A stretch of 64,000 nucleotides of DNA from Chryseobacterium sp. G0201 (GCF_003815655.1 NZ_CP033917.1:1116001-1180000), one strand, 5' to 3'. Counted from the stretch's first letter, positions 10,401 to 19,600 are shown. The notes: generated by a model not told the origin, from the sequence alone. Made by a program: numbers and translations.

Positions 10401-11010
10401 CATCGGTAACCCAAATGTGCCAAGACCAGAAAATCTCACCATTAATTCTAAAAGCGATCACAGCATTTCCTTTTTTAGATTTATTAATAGGAACTTTAAT
10501 TTTTGCATTTACTCCAGCATCCAGAATTTCCAGAGAATAGCCCGATCCGGTTTTTATAAGGCCATGAACATCCTCCCATAATACATCAGCGGTAACTGTC
10601 CCTGCCGGAACACTTGCTCCGCCAATATATTTATCTTTCTCCCACATTACATAAGCCTTCTTTACAGGCACATATAAGCCATCACTATTCTGGCTGGGAT
10701 CAAAAATATAACTGTTGGGAGCTTTTGTCCAATCCAACGGAACAAAAGCCGATTTCACCCGCGATTTACTTCCAGTATCTTTACCACCTCCGATGTTTAT
10801 ATTTGAATTAATAGATTCTCTATTAATAACATCCGCATCTTTGCTCTCTCCCTTTTTCGAAACCTTACTTATTGTATCCTTTTTTTTCTGATACAACTCT
10901 TTTGAGGTTTGAGAAAACAAATAATCTTTCACACCTCTACTACTTGCAGAATAAGTGCTCATTGACAATAAACAAAACATTGTCGTTGCATTTTTAATTG
11001 ACTTTTTCAT
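7468..11010 (-). CDS. Giant secreted T9SS protein with two 'MDRNLGA/GWRVP' domains
   Basis: This 1180-residue protein has an N-terminal signal region (MKKSIKNATTMFCLLSMSTYSASS). It contains two copies of a domain with the ordered motifs MDRNLGA, YQWGRKDP and FDPCPNGWRVP or FDPCPEGWRIP, followed by CRCIKDP or CRCVKI. These motifs resemble the Fibrobacter succinogenes major paralogous domain (TIGR02145-like). Copy 1 spans about residues 235-610 and copy 2 about 790-1090. Each is preceded by Ig-like stretches ending WSWHIWVTDDP. The C-terminus (TLFPNPV ... GVYLIRINNS ... VKIIKE) is a type A T9SS sorting domain. It is a close paralogue of the interrupted gene at 14943-19847. Function is unknown; a surface adhesin or glycan-binding role is a guess. 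Confidence 0.8.
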   Translation of the reverse strand: MKKSIKNATTMFCLLSMSTYSASSRGVKDYLFSQTSKELYQKKKDTISKVSKKGESKDADVINRESINSNINIGGGKDTGSKSRVKSAFVPLDWTKAPNSYIFDPSQNSDGLYVPVKKAYVMWEKDKYIGGASVPAGTVTADVLWEDVHGLIKTGSGYSLEILDAGVNAKIKVPINKSKKGNAVIAFRINGEIFWSWHIWVTDDPTNGSTYKSFVNIRRERSDGTVESIPDSEWKWMDRNLGAISNSMTNNDWSKSGGLLYQWGRKDPIPPLVTKIDDFYEASGSIGRVRHRGAKNFTNAIKIDDLTKYVLLSNAEVSNNIKLSIRNPLSLIYINKDDNSGPAYYSNNANLPVNWFGKATGLADSKLTELNLWSDNSQGKIDAVYNSDDSAKPYRDKSSFDPCPNGWRVPSVLVANLGSTTYADNIRVDFSPFGVKTNMGKDLFETNKYHIIKPTDVGVPSFMTGFKVYSNYGFDLSNVAGNNMGIFSGTGQLVRSAHEGQYSDEHHTGLWTATMPRHFDASPSVNARILWMIPDKDQPDIPDPGLPNVKGRYFYMPLMTAVTSDANGCRCIKDPLYVVNSYDFPTEYIAQQQEYREGLNNPNTYQIVKNTAISTIEIPVSKAFSVQSQLLNNPEILNSSSFNNLKANILWTTNTGLVNKITVINPSPGTVSAISASKILVDINPNQSGNAVVTLHNGSITNPVYWSWHIWVTDTPIQSNNYTTELPNTNVINYVNYVLKAKSVLQTEFMDRNLGATGAFPTVVNPLTPTAAELAVIKASTGLHYQWGRKDPLPVFQYADNRASYGVFLGTVTASGTLTYTSLPYATYNNLSGAYITPYNTYSNPANANVLATDKVSDKISKVLSYSVKNPLVYMIPSSFASYNSSNPLYTNGTDWLSTEPNLAYDRWGRGGKKSPFDPCPEGWRIPDIMNTAYNSNEDFGISPWYKKDKNVGTTYSVITDYLGLRVRNPSTTTTIGYTFNDPTYKIGNYPNSGSRGFRSVIANQTATGTFNVINFQYPGVWTAALTSNYIGRPVNILFDAASIANRLTVFHNNNDPYFAMSCRCVKIKYDANGNEQSALPKLQVTSLPAAKASLPLEKNEVVEKVRKNKVTLFPNPVKDVLYISATENGKYFYQIYNMSGQLVQSGQFVNDEAYLSSLSSGVYLIRINNSDIVVKIIKE

Positions 11011-11032
11011 ATTCTTAACTTTTGTGTCGCAT

Positions 11033-11040
11033 CAAAAATA
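11033..11040 (-). promoter_or_regulatory. Promoter-like -7 box of the 1180-residue T9SS gene
   Basis: Minus-strand TATTTTTG matches TAnnTTTG, 22 bases before the ATG at 11010. An ATTG lies about 18 bases further upstream, near the -33 position. Confidence 0.45.
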
Positions 11041-11278
11041 CAAATTTTAAGCCTTTCTCAATCATAATTCATTTATTTTATAAATAATAAAACATTTATA
11101 TGATTTGAATCATAAATAAAATAACACTACTGAATTATGAATGAAAATATAGCATTCTCAACTTGAGCATTGCAAAAATATGATATTTTCAATTAAAAAA
11201 TTTAATTAATAATACTTTTTAAACAAATATTAATAACAATAAATCAATTATTAATAATTAATTTACATTTTAGGACAT

Positions 11279-11316
11279 AAAAAAAGAGACAATATTTTTC
11301 GTATTGCCTCTTTTTT
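11279..11316 (-). terminator. Terminator downstream of the glycan genes and epsG remnant
   Basis: AAAAAAGAG-A-CAATA (from 11279) pairs with TATTG-C-CTCTTTTTT (to 11316), with one mismatch. It follows the stop of the epsG remnant at 11334 on the minus strand. The rest of the 437-base gene-free stretch (11011-11447) holds the promoter of the T9SS gene and AT-rich sequence with nothing else recognisable. Confidence 0.65.
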
Positions 11317-11333
11317 ATGATTTGATTAAAATT

Positions 11334-11417
11334 TTAAGGTAGAAGGTAGTTTTTATAAAGATCTATTGTAAATCTACCTGCAGTAATATTTCTAAAACTT
11401 GAGAAAATCACAAAATT
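11334..11417 (-). pseudogene. 3' remnant (28 codons) of a second epsG-like gene
   Basis: Read on the minus strand, 11417-11334 encodes NFVIFSSFRNITAG, continues to ...YKNYLLP and ends in TAA. It matches the last 27 residues of the intact EpsG-like protein at 21485-22621 with 25 identities, and the DNA is similar as well. Similarity stops sharply at 11418, only 30 bases beyond the stop codon of the unrelated membrane-protein gene at 11448. The remnant is followed by a terminator. It marks a deletion or gene replacement in this glycan locus. Confidence 0.85.
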
Positions 11418-11447
11418 AAGTTTAAAGTCATTTTATTTCGCCATTAT

Positions 11448-12713
11448 TTAACAACCTTTATCCTTTTTTAAAAATGAAAAAAAAGCGAGAGATATTACAA
11501 TAATTAATAATATCAGAAACGGACAGTACCAAATAAAAAAGTCAACATGCGGATGTATATGTGCATGCTCTTTAAACAAGATAAGCCAGCTTAGCGGTGC
11601 TAACATTGAAAACCAAGTTGTAGCGATCAACTTTCTATCAATATTCTTAATATATAAGAAAACGGAAGATATAATTCCCAAGATAATAATTACAATAAAT
11701 GGCAGCTTAATAAAATCTTCATTTATAAAAGATCCGCCAACATATCGTAAGATTATATCTAAATGATATTGTTTCAAAGTGTTTAAATAAGCATACTCAC
11801 CTTTGTACACATATTCTCCGTTTGCCCTTCTTGAGTAAGCATCTACAAGATGTGCAATTCCGTCTCCAAAATTGCCCGTTAAAAGTTTAAACTGATACAA
11901 CTGAAATAAGACCGTCAATATTAATGGAGTAACAACTATTAATATATGAGACCATATGAACTTAAAATAAAAAGAAAGTTTATTTTCAAACACATAATAA
12001 ATGTACGGAATAGCTGATGATATTAGGAAAACTGTAATAAATTCGAATCCTGTGAACCAAAATTTTACAAAAAACAATAATGAAAATATACTTATATATT
12101 TTTTGATATTATAATCACCTTTATTTTTCTCAAAATAAAAAAGGGAGTAAACAAAAGGCAGGAAGTATACCCAATTACACCACCAGGTACTTTTACCGTA
12201 TAAAAATATCCAGTAATTTGGAAGTATTAGCAGAAAGCTTACAACACATGTTATTAAGCCAAATTTCCTCTTTACCCAAACCAAAATTAAGGTTAACAAT
12301 ATACTTAATGATAAAGAGTTCAGCATTCTGAAGATTAAAATCTCGACATTATTATCTAAGCCAAAAATTTTATCAAAAACGCTGTATAGTATTGCCTGAC
12401 CTCCAATTTGAGACTTGTAGGCCCAATAATAATACTTTTTAGGGCGTTCATTATTCACAAATTTGTCGTAAGATTTCTTACCCGCCAAATTTCTTGAAGA
12501 AAAGTCATTATCCGTATAAAAAATCCCAGTAAAACCTCCATCTTCAAAAATTCCTCCTTGCTGTGAATTTAAAAGTTTCCCTATGATCAACGTTTCAGAT
12601 ACCTCAACTTTACTATATTCAAACCTTTCTTTTGGTATAAGATGAAATAAATTGAATTGAGTATTGCAGAAAAATAAAAAAATGAAAAGAAGATAAATAA
12701 ATTTATTTTTCAT
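11448..12713 (-). CDS. Polytopic membrane protein, possible GT-C-type glycosyltransferase
   Basis: The 421-residue protein has about ten hydrophobic segments, beginning MKNKFIYLLFIFLFF and ending with a C-terminal helix before KKDKGC. A large non-cytoplasmic loop follows the first helix (about residues 25-110, with FEDGGFTGIFYTDNDF). That arrangement, one helix and then an acidic loop with Asp/Glu residues, resembles GT-C membrane glycosyltransferases that use polyprenyl-phosphate sugars, but I cannot assign a family. It starts one base after the stop of the GT2 gene, so the two are almost surely cotranscribed and may act together: a DPM1-like enzyme making the lipid-linked sugar and this protein using it. 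It directly abuts an epsG remnant, suggesting it replaced an earlier gene. Confidence 0.6.
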   Translation of the reverse strand: MKNKFIYLLFIFLFFCNTQFNLFHLIPKERFEYSKVEVSETLIIGKLLNSQQGGIFEDGGFTGIFYTDNDFSSRNLAGKKSYDKFVNNERPKKYYYWAYKSQIGGQAILYSVFDKIFGLDNNVEILIFRMLNSLSLSILLTLILVWVKRKFGLITCVVSFLLILPNYWIFLYGKSTWWCNWVYFLPFVYSLFYFEKNKGDYNIKKYISIFSLLFFVKFWFTGFEFITVFLISSAIPYIYYVFENKLSFYFKFIWSHILIVVTPLILTVLFQLYQFKLLTGNFGDGIAHLVDAYSRRANGEYVYKGEYAYLNTLKQYHLDIILRYVGGSFINEDFIKLPFIVIIILGIISSVFLYIKNIDRKLIATTWFSMLAPLSWLILFKEHAHIHPHVDFFIWYCPFLILLIIVISLAFFSFLKKDKGC

Positions 12714-12714
12714 G

Positions 12715-13638
12715 TCATTTTGTGCTATTAAACCTTACTTTAAAGTTCTTTTTATCAATTATACTGATATTATCCAGAATAAGACCCGTCATGACAGAAA
12801 GCAATGAAACAATGATCAACATTATAGAGAATATAAGAGTAGGAACCTTATAAACATATTTATATTCAAAATATTCTTTAATAGGAACAACCATAAATAA
12901 AAGACCAATAACGAATAAGATAGCAGATACTGCCCCAAAAAACAGAAGCGGCTTGTAGAGCCTTACCAAATTAAAAAATAATTTGATCACCTTGAATCCA
13001 TCGGTAAAAGTATTTAGTTTTGACACACTTCCCTCCGGACGGTCTCTATAGTCTATCGAATATTCTTCTATCGCCAACTCATAATTAAGAGAATAGATAG
13101 AAAGATCGGTTTCTAGCTCGAATCCTTTTATAGTACTTGCGTAATTTTTTACAAATTTTTTCGAGAAAATTCTGTAACCAGATAATATATCTTTTAACTG
13201 CGAACCAAAAAACACATTGATAAGACCTCTCACCAGATTATTTCCAAAATTATGAAATGCTCTTTTGTTTTGATTCTTATAACTATTGTTAGAGAGCCTG
13301 TCTCCAACCAACATATCACAATTATTTTCAGTAAATTGATTTAGCATTTCCTGCACACAATCTACAGGATAAGTATCATCACCATCGATCATGATATAAA
13401 TATCTGCTTCTATTTCTCTAAACATTTTGAAGACAACATTTGCCTTCCCTTGTTTTTTTTCATACTGTACGATTGCTCCGGCTTCCTTTGCAATTGCCGC
13501 TGTTCCGTCCTTTGAATTATTATCATAGACATAAATTTCAGCACTTGGAAGAAAGGTTTTGAAGTCACTCACAACTTTCCCAATGGTTAAAGCCTCATTA
13601 TAACAGGGAACGAGTACGGCTATTTTAGGAGACTCCAT
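12715..13638 (-). CDS. Family 2 glycosyltransferase, polyprenyl-phosphate sugar synthase type
   Basis: The 307-residue protein has a GT2/GT-A domain at residues 1-220: IAVLVPCYNEALTIG, YVYDNNSKDGT (nucleotide-binding acidic pair) and IYIMIDGDDTYP, which carries the metal-binding DxD. Two transmembrane helices follow at about 230-255 and 270-292. This matches dolichyl/undecaprenyl-phosphate mannose or glucose synthases (DPM1/GtrB type), which transfer a sugar from a nucleotide donor to a polyprenyl phosphate. The downstream partner is the polytopic protein beginning one base later. Start is ATG at 13638. A strong inverted repeat lies about 50 bases upstream. Confidence 0.85.
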   Translation of the reverse strand: MESPKIAVLVPCYNEALTIGKVVSDFKTFLPSAEIYVYDNNSKDGTAAIAKEAGAIVQYEKKQGKANVVFKMFREIEADIYIMIDGDDTYPVDCVQEMLNQFTENNCDMLVGDRLSNNSYKNQNKRAFHNFGNNLVRGLINVFFGSQLKDILSGYRIFSKKFVKNYASTIKGFELETDLSIYSLNYELAIEEYSIDYRDRPEGSVSKLNTFTDGFKVIKLFFNLVRLYKPLLFFGAVSAILFVIGLLFMVVPIKEYFEYKYVYKVPTLIFSIMLIIVSLLSVMTGLILDNISIIDKKNFKVRFNSTK

Positions 13639-13688
13639 TAGTAAAACAATGTTTTTTGTTCAAGATTCAGCCATTTTTGTTGAGGGAG

Positions 13689-13718
13689 TTTGACGGAAGT
13701 ATACTTCATACCGTCAAA
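13689..13718. repeat. Inverted repeat upstream of the GT2 gene
   Basis: TTTGACGG (13689-13696) pairs with CCGTCAAA (13711-13718) around an inner palindrome GAAGTATACTTC. It lies 50-80 bases before the GT2 ATG. It could be an operator, a leader hairpin or a plus-strand terminator (T run after 13720); the sequence alone does not decide. Confidence 0.5.
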
Positions 13719-13853
13719 AATTATTTTTTTCATCATCATCATATTTAAAAAATTTTGGTAAAAATAATAAAAAACTATCGAAAGTTTTTTAAATTAATAT
13801 AAATAAAACTGCCTCAATATTGAGATGCACCATTTTATTTACTATAATCTGTA

Positions 13854-14084
13854 TTGAAAATTCTCTATCCAATTGCTATAATCGGAAAATTGTTTCGGAA
13901 AACCACCTATCTATTATAGAATAATATCTGTCTCATAGGGAATATCATCTATCTGATGTGAAATGCCATCTAATTCATGAGGAAAATCATTTATCTGATT
14001 CGAAATATCACCTATCTAGTATGAAACACAATCTGTCTCATTCGAAAAACCATCTATCTGTTTCGAAATGTTATATATCTCATT
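13854..14084 (-). repeat. Degenerate 21-bp-period array reading as heptads with stops (decayed coding repeat)
   Basis: Eleven 21-base units run in unbroken phase. On the minus strand one frame gives heptads such as KQIDGFS, NETDCVS, NQINDFP, HELDGIS, HQIDDIP and YETDIIL (consensus near xQIDDIS). Stop codons fall in unit 4 (TAG at 14016-14018) and between units 7 and 8 (TAATAG at 13911-13916). No start codon or longer ORF is attached. It fills most of the 524-base gap 13639-14162. A GGCAGTTTT-type hairpin (about 13810-13823) follows on the minus strand, as after the neighbouring genes, suggesting a former gene end. Most likely the remnant of a heptad-repeat (coiled-coil) protein. Confidence 0.6.
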
Positions 14085-14124
14085 TTGAATATCAACTGAT
14101 TGACTATTTTATTAAATGAACAAA

Positions 14125-14159
14125 AAAAACTGCCTGATTCTAAAGCTCAGACAGTTTTT
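14125..14159 (-). terminator. Terminator of the 205-residue hypothetical gene
   Basis: AAAAACTG-C-CTGA (14125-14137) pairs with TCAG-A-CAGTTTTT (14147-14159), immediately after the gene's stop codon. The T run is present on the minus strand. Confidence 0.65.
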
Positions 14160-14162
14160 ATT

Positions 14163-14780
14163 TTATTCCTTTGGAGTCTCAATATTGTGTCGAGTTCCTA
14201 AGTCAGGGATTTTCCGGGAAATTTTGTAGTTATTATGAAAAGATTTGTCCAGAATATCGTACTTTTTCATAAGCCTGTCCATATTTTTTAAGCAGAGATT
14301 TAGCTTTTTGAATTCTGCCTGTAAATTTTGTGTAACATTTTGTGTCGTATCTATACTTATACCTGAATCATATGCTTTGGCATCAAAATTATTGATTGAT
14401 GTAAGCCATTCCTGTACTTCCGCTGTAGTCACATAGTCAGGATTGAGTTGCGAAATATTTTCATAAACTATACTGTACAATTTGTTACAGTAAATTTTTG
14501 CATCAACCCCTGTCATATTTTTAATTTTTGATTTATTTGTCGTAAGCTGTTTGGCTAGCGGACTGTCTTTATAATCAAAATAATCTGCGGCTGTATTTGC
14601 GTACGCTACAGTAAGACTGATCATTAATGATCTTGCATCTGTTTTTAAAATCGTATTTGCAGTAGTGTCGGTAGCTTGTACATCAGCTAATATTTCCAGA
14701 TTAGCTATAATAGCATTCAGTTCTGAAATTCTTGCCTTAAGAGGGGTTATTGACTGTGTATCTTGATTGTTCAGCGGCAA
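14163..14780 (-). CDS. Hypothetical helical protein, probably frameshifted near its start
   Basis: I do not recognise the family. The 205 codons counted from a TTG at 14780 encode a mostly helical, polar protein (ARISELNAIIANLEIL; NLQAEFKKLNLCLKNMDRLM) without a signal peptide or membrane segment. The true start is probably ATG at 14835 (MTTKQSNKLTMAKTLKQF), but that frame meets the main frame only if one T is removed from a run of six T (plus-strand A run 14779-14784). With five Ts the protein would read KTLKQFLPLNNQDTQS continuously. So this is either a sequencing error, a genuine frameshift, or a phase-variable tract. It is a single gene between terminators. Confidence 0.6.
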   Translation of the reverse strand: MPLNNQDTQSITPLKARISELNAIIANLEILADVQATDTTANTILKTDARSLMISLTVAYANTAADYFDYKDSPLAKQLTTNKSKIKNMTGVDAKIYCNKLYSIVYENISQLNPDYVTTAEVQEWLTSINNFDAKAYDSGISIDTTQNVTQNLQAEFKKLNLCLKNMDRLMKKYDILDKSFHNNYKISRKIPDLGTRHNIETPKE

Positions 14781-14896
14781 AAAACTGTTTAAGAGTTTTA
14801 GCCATCGTAAGCTTGTTTGATTGTTTTGTAGTCATAATTTGCACATTTAGGGATTTAAAACAAAATTATAAAATATTTCAACTTAAGCAATGAAAA

Positions 14897-14923
14897 AACT
14901 GCCTCATAGTATATGAGGCAGTT
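14897..14923 (-). terminator. Terminator of the interrupted giant T9SS gene
   Basis: A perfect 12-base stem, AACTGCCTCATA (14897-14908) with TATGAGGCAGTT (14912-14923), a 3-base loop and a T run on the minus strand. Confidence 0.85.
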
Positions 14924-14942
14924 CAAGTTTTTAAGTTAGGTT

Positions 14943-16463
14943 TTACTCTTTAATAATTTTAACTACCGTTTCAGAATTATTGATTCTAACTAAGTAAGCT
15001 CCTTGAGTAAGAGAAGAAACATTAGTTTGTCTGTTTTCAAATTTCCCTTGTTTTACAAGTTGCCCTGAAGCATTGTAAATCTGGTAATAATAATCTTTAT
15101 CATCTGCATTGATGTATAGAATGCTCTTCACAGGATTAGGGAAAACAGTTAGTTTTTTGTTATTTTTTTGAATTTCTTCAATTTGTTTCTTAGCAAAAAC
15201 ATTGGATGCTTTTGCAGTCGTATTTTGCGGAACTGTCATAGGTTCAGTATTAGGATCATATCTCCCGATTTCTTTTTTGGTAACCTTATCTATTTCTACT
15301 TTTGCACAACGGCAAGACATTGCTGCCTGAGGATAAAATCCTGTTCCTGAAAGAAGTTTCCCAGCATTATTAAGACTAGAAATACTAGATAAATTAAGTC
15401 CAATGGCATATCCTGAATAATAGTCGGAAGGAGAACTTGTCCAGAGACCTGTCTGGTATCTATAGTTATCTGTTGTTGTATCTCCCGTAAATTTCAGATT
15501 TTTCCAGTCATTTCCTCCTAATATCCCTCTAATACCAGTGGTTGGAATGTTCCCAATATTATATTTTGATCCTCCAAAATTAAACACCCATCCACTTCTA
15601 CTACTTGCTCCTCCACTCTCAGCATTTGTTGTTAGTGTGAATCCTGGATATTTTTTCACATTTACGGCATTATTTGTCCCAACATACCCTCCAACTAGGT
15701 CTGTTACTTCAAATTGTGGAATACCATAACCTGCAAAAGCACTTGTTGTATTATAGCCATTATAAAACCATGGGGATGATCCTTTTGCATAGCTACTAGT
15801 TGGTCCTGCTCCAAAAATCGTAGCAAAACTCATATCTGGGATTCTCCAACCTTCCGGACAAGGATCATAAGGTGATTTTTCTGTAGCATGCCCCCACCTG
15901 TCCTGCATTTGTCCGCTTTCGTCTGACATCCAGTCTTTCACTTGTGCAGACGCTAGCTTTAAAGTCTTTGTAGAATCATTAGGATTAATTAACTCACTTG
16001 GTATTTCTTTTCCAGTTTTGCTTCTAAACAAGAAAGATAGCGGGTTTTCTGTTGCGTACTTTATTACTTTTCTTATTTTTTCATGTTTAGGTTCTGTACC
16101 TAAGATCCCCGCAGATGTTTTATAGGCATTCCACTCACGAGAATATCCATTAACAGGATCTGTTGAGCTAAATACTGCATCAGTAACCGGGGATGCTACA
16201 TTATAAATTGCATTTCCCGAAGCATCTACACCTGTTTGTCGGAAGACATTATATCCCCCCGCTACAGTGACAGTCCCTCCAGTCGTATTCTGAGCGCCTC
16301 CCGGATTATGGAAAGTAGGCAAAGGATCTTTTCTTCCCCATTGGTAATGCAGACCTCCCGATTGTTGGATTTGAGTCTTTGTCTGCAACTCAATAGCTGA
16401 AGTAGATCTAGCAAAATAGGATGGTAGATTTTGTAATGCTCCTAAGTTTCTATCCATAAACAC
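14943..16463 (-). CDS. Downstream fragment: second FSU-like domain plus T9SS type A sorting domain
   Basis: The 506 codons run from an internal Met at MDRNLGALQNLP to the end of the interrupted gene. It has one complete motif set (HYQWGRKDPLPTF; SPYDPCPEGWRIPD; AMSCRCAKV) and the sorting domain (LTVFPNPVKS ... GAYLVRINNS ... VKIIKE). It has no signal peptide, so if expressed alone from this point it could not be exported. Best read as the 3' part of the pseudogene. Confidence 0.6.
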   Translation of the reverse strand: MFMDRNLGALQNLPSYFARSTSAIELQTKTQIQQSGGLHYQWGRKDPLPTFHNPGGAQNTTGGTVTVAGGYNVFRQTGVDASGNAIYNVASPVTDAVFSSTDPVNGYSREWNAYKTSAGILGTEPKHEKIRKVIKYATENPLSFLFRSKTGKEIPSELINPNDSTKTLKLASAQVKDWMSDESGQMQDRWGHATEKSPYDPCPEGWRIPDMSFATIFGAGPTSSYAKGSSPWFYNGYNTTSAFAGYGIPQFEVTDLVGGYVGTNNAVNVKKYPGFTLTTNAESGGASSRSGWVFNFGGSKYNIGNIPTTGIRGILGGNDWKNLKFTGDTTTDNYRYQTGLWTSSPSDYYSGYAIGLNLSSISSLNNAGKLLSGTGFYPQAAMSCRCAKVEIDKVTKKEIGRYDPNTEPMTVPQNTTAKASNVFAKKQIEEIQKNNKKLTVFPNPVKSILYINADDKDYYYQIYNASGQLVKQGKFENRQTNVSSLTQGAYLVRINNSETVVKIIKE

Positions 16464-16646
16464 TGTTTTTAAGGGAGGATTTAAACTTTTGGTAGGATTA
16501 ACAATATGCCCACTTGTCGTAGGAATAATACCTCCATTAGCTTCCGATTCAGTGGTGTAAGTAACCCATTTTGTTTTATCTAATGGATCAGTTACTGGTG
16601 CCCATACATGCCAGCTCCATAGTATTTTATCCTGATTAGATTGACC

Positions 16647-19600
16647 CTAAACTCCGTTATTTCCTTTGTGAAAGGCTACTACAGCATTTCCTTTCGCTCT
16701 AGCAGCAAGTGTTACTTCCATCTCTTCATTAGGATATGCACCCGTAATTTTCACACTTTTAATAAGAGCCGGATTAGTAGACCAAACAATACTCGCCGTA
16801 TTTTTTGTACCTCCCGGAAGTTGTTTATTATCTGACAGATAAAGCTTTTGCATTGCATAGGCTTTTTTAAGACTTATTTTTAATACTTTATCCTGAGCCG
16901 TAGCATCCGTGGCTTCACCTGTCATTACTACATGACTGTTAGCTTCTTTTGTCCATGATTTGTAATCAGTATTATCTGTTTCAGTAGAAGGTACATATTG
17001 CATATTAAAATTACCTAATAAACCAATATTAGGGTCTTTCATACACCTTACCGCAGAAGCACCATTAGCTTTAGTTGTTTGATTAACATAAATAGCATTC
17101 CATCCTGTTGTAGATTTTGAAGTATCTTCTGGAGAACTATAAAAAACAGAAATTCTAGCTCCTCCAATACCATACGTTGCAGTATTTAAAGTAGCATCAG
17201 AAGCCTGATCTTGATATACAATTTTTGATTTATTTGCATAATTAGAAGTAGCAGCATCAGGACCATAATATTCATAATTCCCATTCATTGGGATGATTCC
17301 TATTTTTCTATTCGCCGTCCCTCGGAAATCTATTCCTAATTCAGGATACACTTTTACACCGTCTAAAACTGGACTTACAGTATTTGGATAAATCATACTG
17401 TTTGCTGCAATATTATCATCATTAACATTTCCTGTATTTTTTCTTCCATAAGGATTTAAATCACTGTTAATCGTATTTCTTCCATATTGAGAAGGTACTC
17501 TCCAACCGTTAGGGCATGGATCAAATTCTGACTTTAATTCGTAAGACCAAGAGTCTGCTTTTACAATTGGATCACTAGTGCTTCCGTTACTGTTCAGACC
17601 TTTTCTATTATCAGACCATAAATCCCATGTTTCTATTAAATTAGTATCTGCATTAGGCGTTTTATATTGTTGGTTAGAAAACCAAGTCCCATCATTAATT
17701 GCATTAGTAATCAAGTGTATCGGATTATTAATAGAATATCTGATATTCCCATTTGTTGAATCAAATCCAGTGTTATTATTTTCACCTTGAGTTACGGGTT
17801 GTGTATTTCCTCTATATTTAATAGGAATTCTTCCACTATTAGGCTCAGAAGGTAAAAGTCCTGCATTTTCATGTCTTCTCGTCCCAGCGGTTCCTGTAAT
17901 TTCATAGTATGACCCATCTTTATATACTAAAGTAGGAAAAGGATCTTTTCTACCCCACTGATACATCAAACCTCCTGATTTATTCCAATCATTTCCTAAG
18001 AAACTTGCATTGGTAGCGCCTAGATTTCTATCCATATACTTTGGTACAAATGAAGTTCCCGATAGATCTGTTTCATGGCCTTGCCCATATTCTGCACCAT
18101 CTTCTTCCGGACTATCTGTTACCCATACATGCCAAGTCCAATAAACGTTGTTATTAACCCTAAAGTCTATGCTTGCATTCCCCTTACCTTTTGTTTTATC
18201 AACAATAACTTTAATTTTAGCATTTTCACCCGTACCTTCTATTGTTGTTGATTTAATCAATCCATTTACATCTTCCCAATATACAGATGTTGATTGAGCA
18301 CCATTTTTATCAATAGGGGTAAATACATTATTTTCGTTCTGCATATATCTCCCTTTTGCCCACATTTCATAGGCTTTTTTTACAGGGATATAAAGACCGT
18401 CGTCTACAATCTCGACATTATTTTTATCTTTATGCTTTCCTGTGAAAATATAACTATTCGGAGCCTTAGTCCAATCTGTAAAGTCCGATTCAGCACCTGA
18501 ATTTATTGTGAAACAATTGCTAGGACATTCTGGAGTAGGCGGAGCTCCAAAAATACCTACATAATTGATAAACTTATTAATTTCAGCTTCTATATCAATC
18601 AATGGTCTTGAAGGACCATTCCAGTCATCACGTACAAATCTATTCTTAATAGCACCCACACCATATAATGATGCCGACAAAGTGTTACTTAATGAAAAAT
18701 TTTCAGAGCCAGGACCTCTTTGTTTACCATATAAAGGCGGATAGCCAAAATCATTTTGTGAATTATAATTACTTGTTGAAGTTAAAGAGATATACTGCCC
18801 GTTGTTTTTATACACCCTTAAGCCTGTTATCTTACTTATAACAATTACTACAGGCTCTTGATTTGCAAATACATCGCCCAGCTTTTCATTTATATAATTA
18901 TAAAGATTATAATATCTGTTAACAAGAGCGTTAGGATTTGTAAAATCTAAGTACCCTCTACCCATCTGCTCCCCACCTTCCTCAGGAGGTAAAACCCAGT
19001 TACTAAAATTGATAAAAAAGCTTTCATTTGAAAACTTACCCGCGAACATATACACTGGATCATGATAAGAAAACTCAAAAGGACTAACATCACTACCTTG
19101 ATAAATATACTTTTGTGAACTTGCAATAGTTGCGAGATTGTTTGGATTAGTGATATTAATGATAGGCGAATTGATATTAGAATTATCCAATGTTGCATTC
19201 CCAAGAAGTGATAAAACATTGTTATCAATTTTTTTCGCCAAATTTAGAGAAGTTACCCTATCTTTTACTCCAGACACTGTCCCATTAGGATTATACAATA
19301 CTGTTCCATTTTTTTTAGGAGTAAATAGAATAGTGTATTGATTTTCATCCAAATCACAATTTGCATACGTATAGTTTGACTTTTTATAATGATTTACCGT
19401 TTTATTCCATACTATCGATTGCCAGTTATTAATCGCCGAAGCAGAACTTAATTCAATCTTAATGTCGTAAGTATTTAATGTCGACTCCGGCAACTCGAAA
19501 TTAGCAGTGAGTTCTTCATTATATTCATAATCACCAGCAAATGTTTTACACCATATAGAAACCCAATTATTTTGAGTATCCTTGTACTTAATTGTAAGTT

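Noticed and set aside
13854..14084. Possible CRISPR array
   Set aside because: Units are contiguous and degenerate with 21-base period and no spacers; no cas genes are present.
16647..16649. Amber codon as programmed recoding (pyrrolysine or readthrough)
   Set aside because: No pyl genes or recoding signals are visible, and the paralogue has no stop at the matching place; a nonsense mutation or error is simpler.
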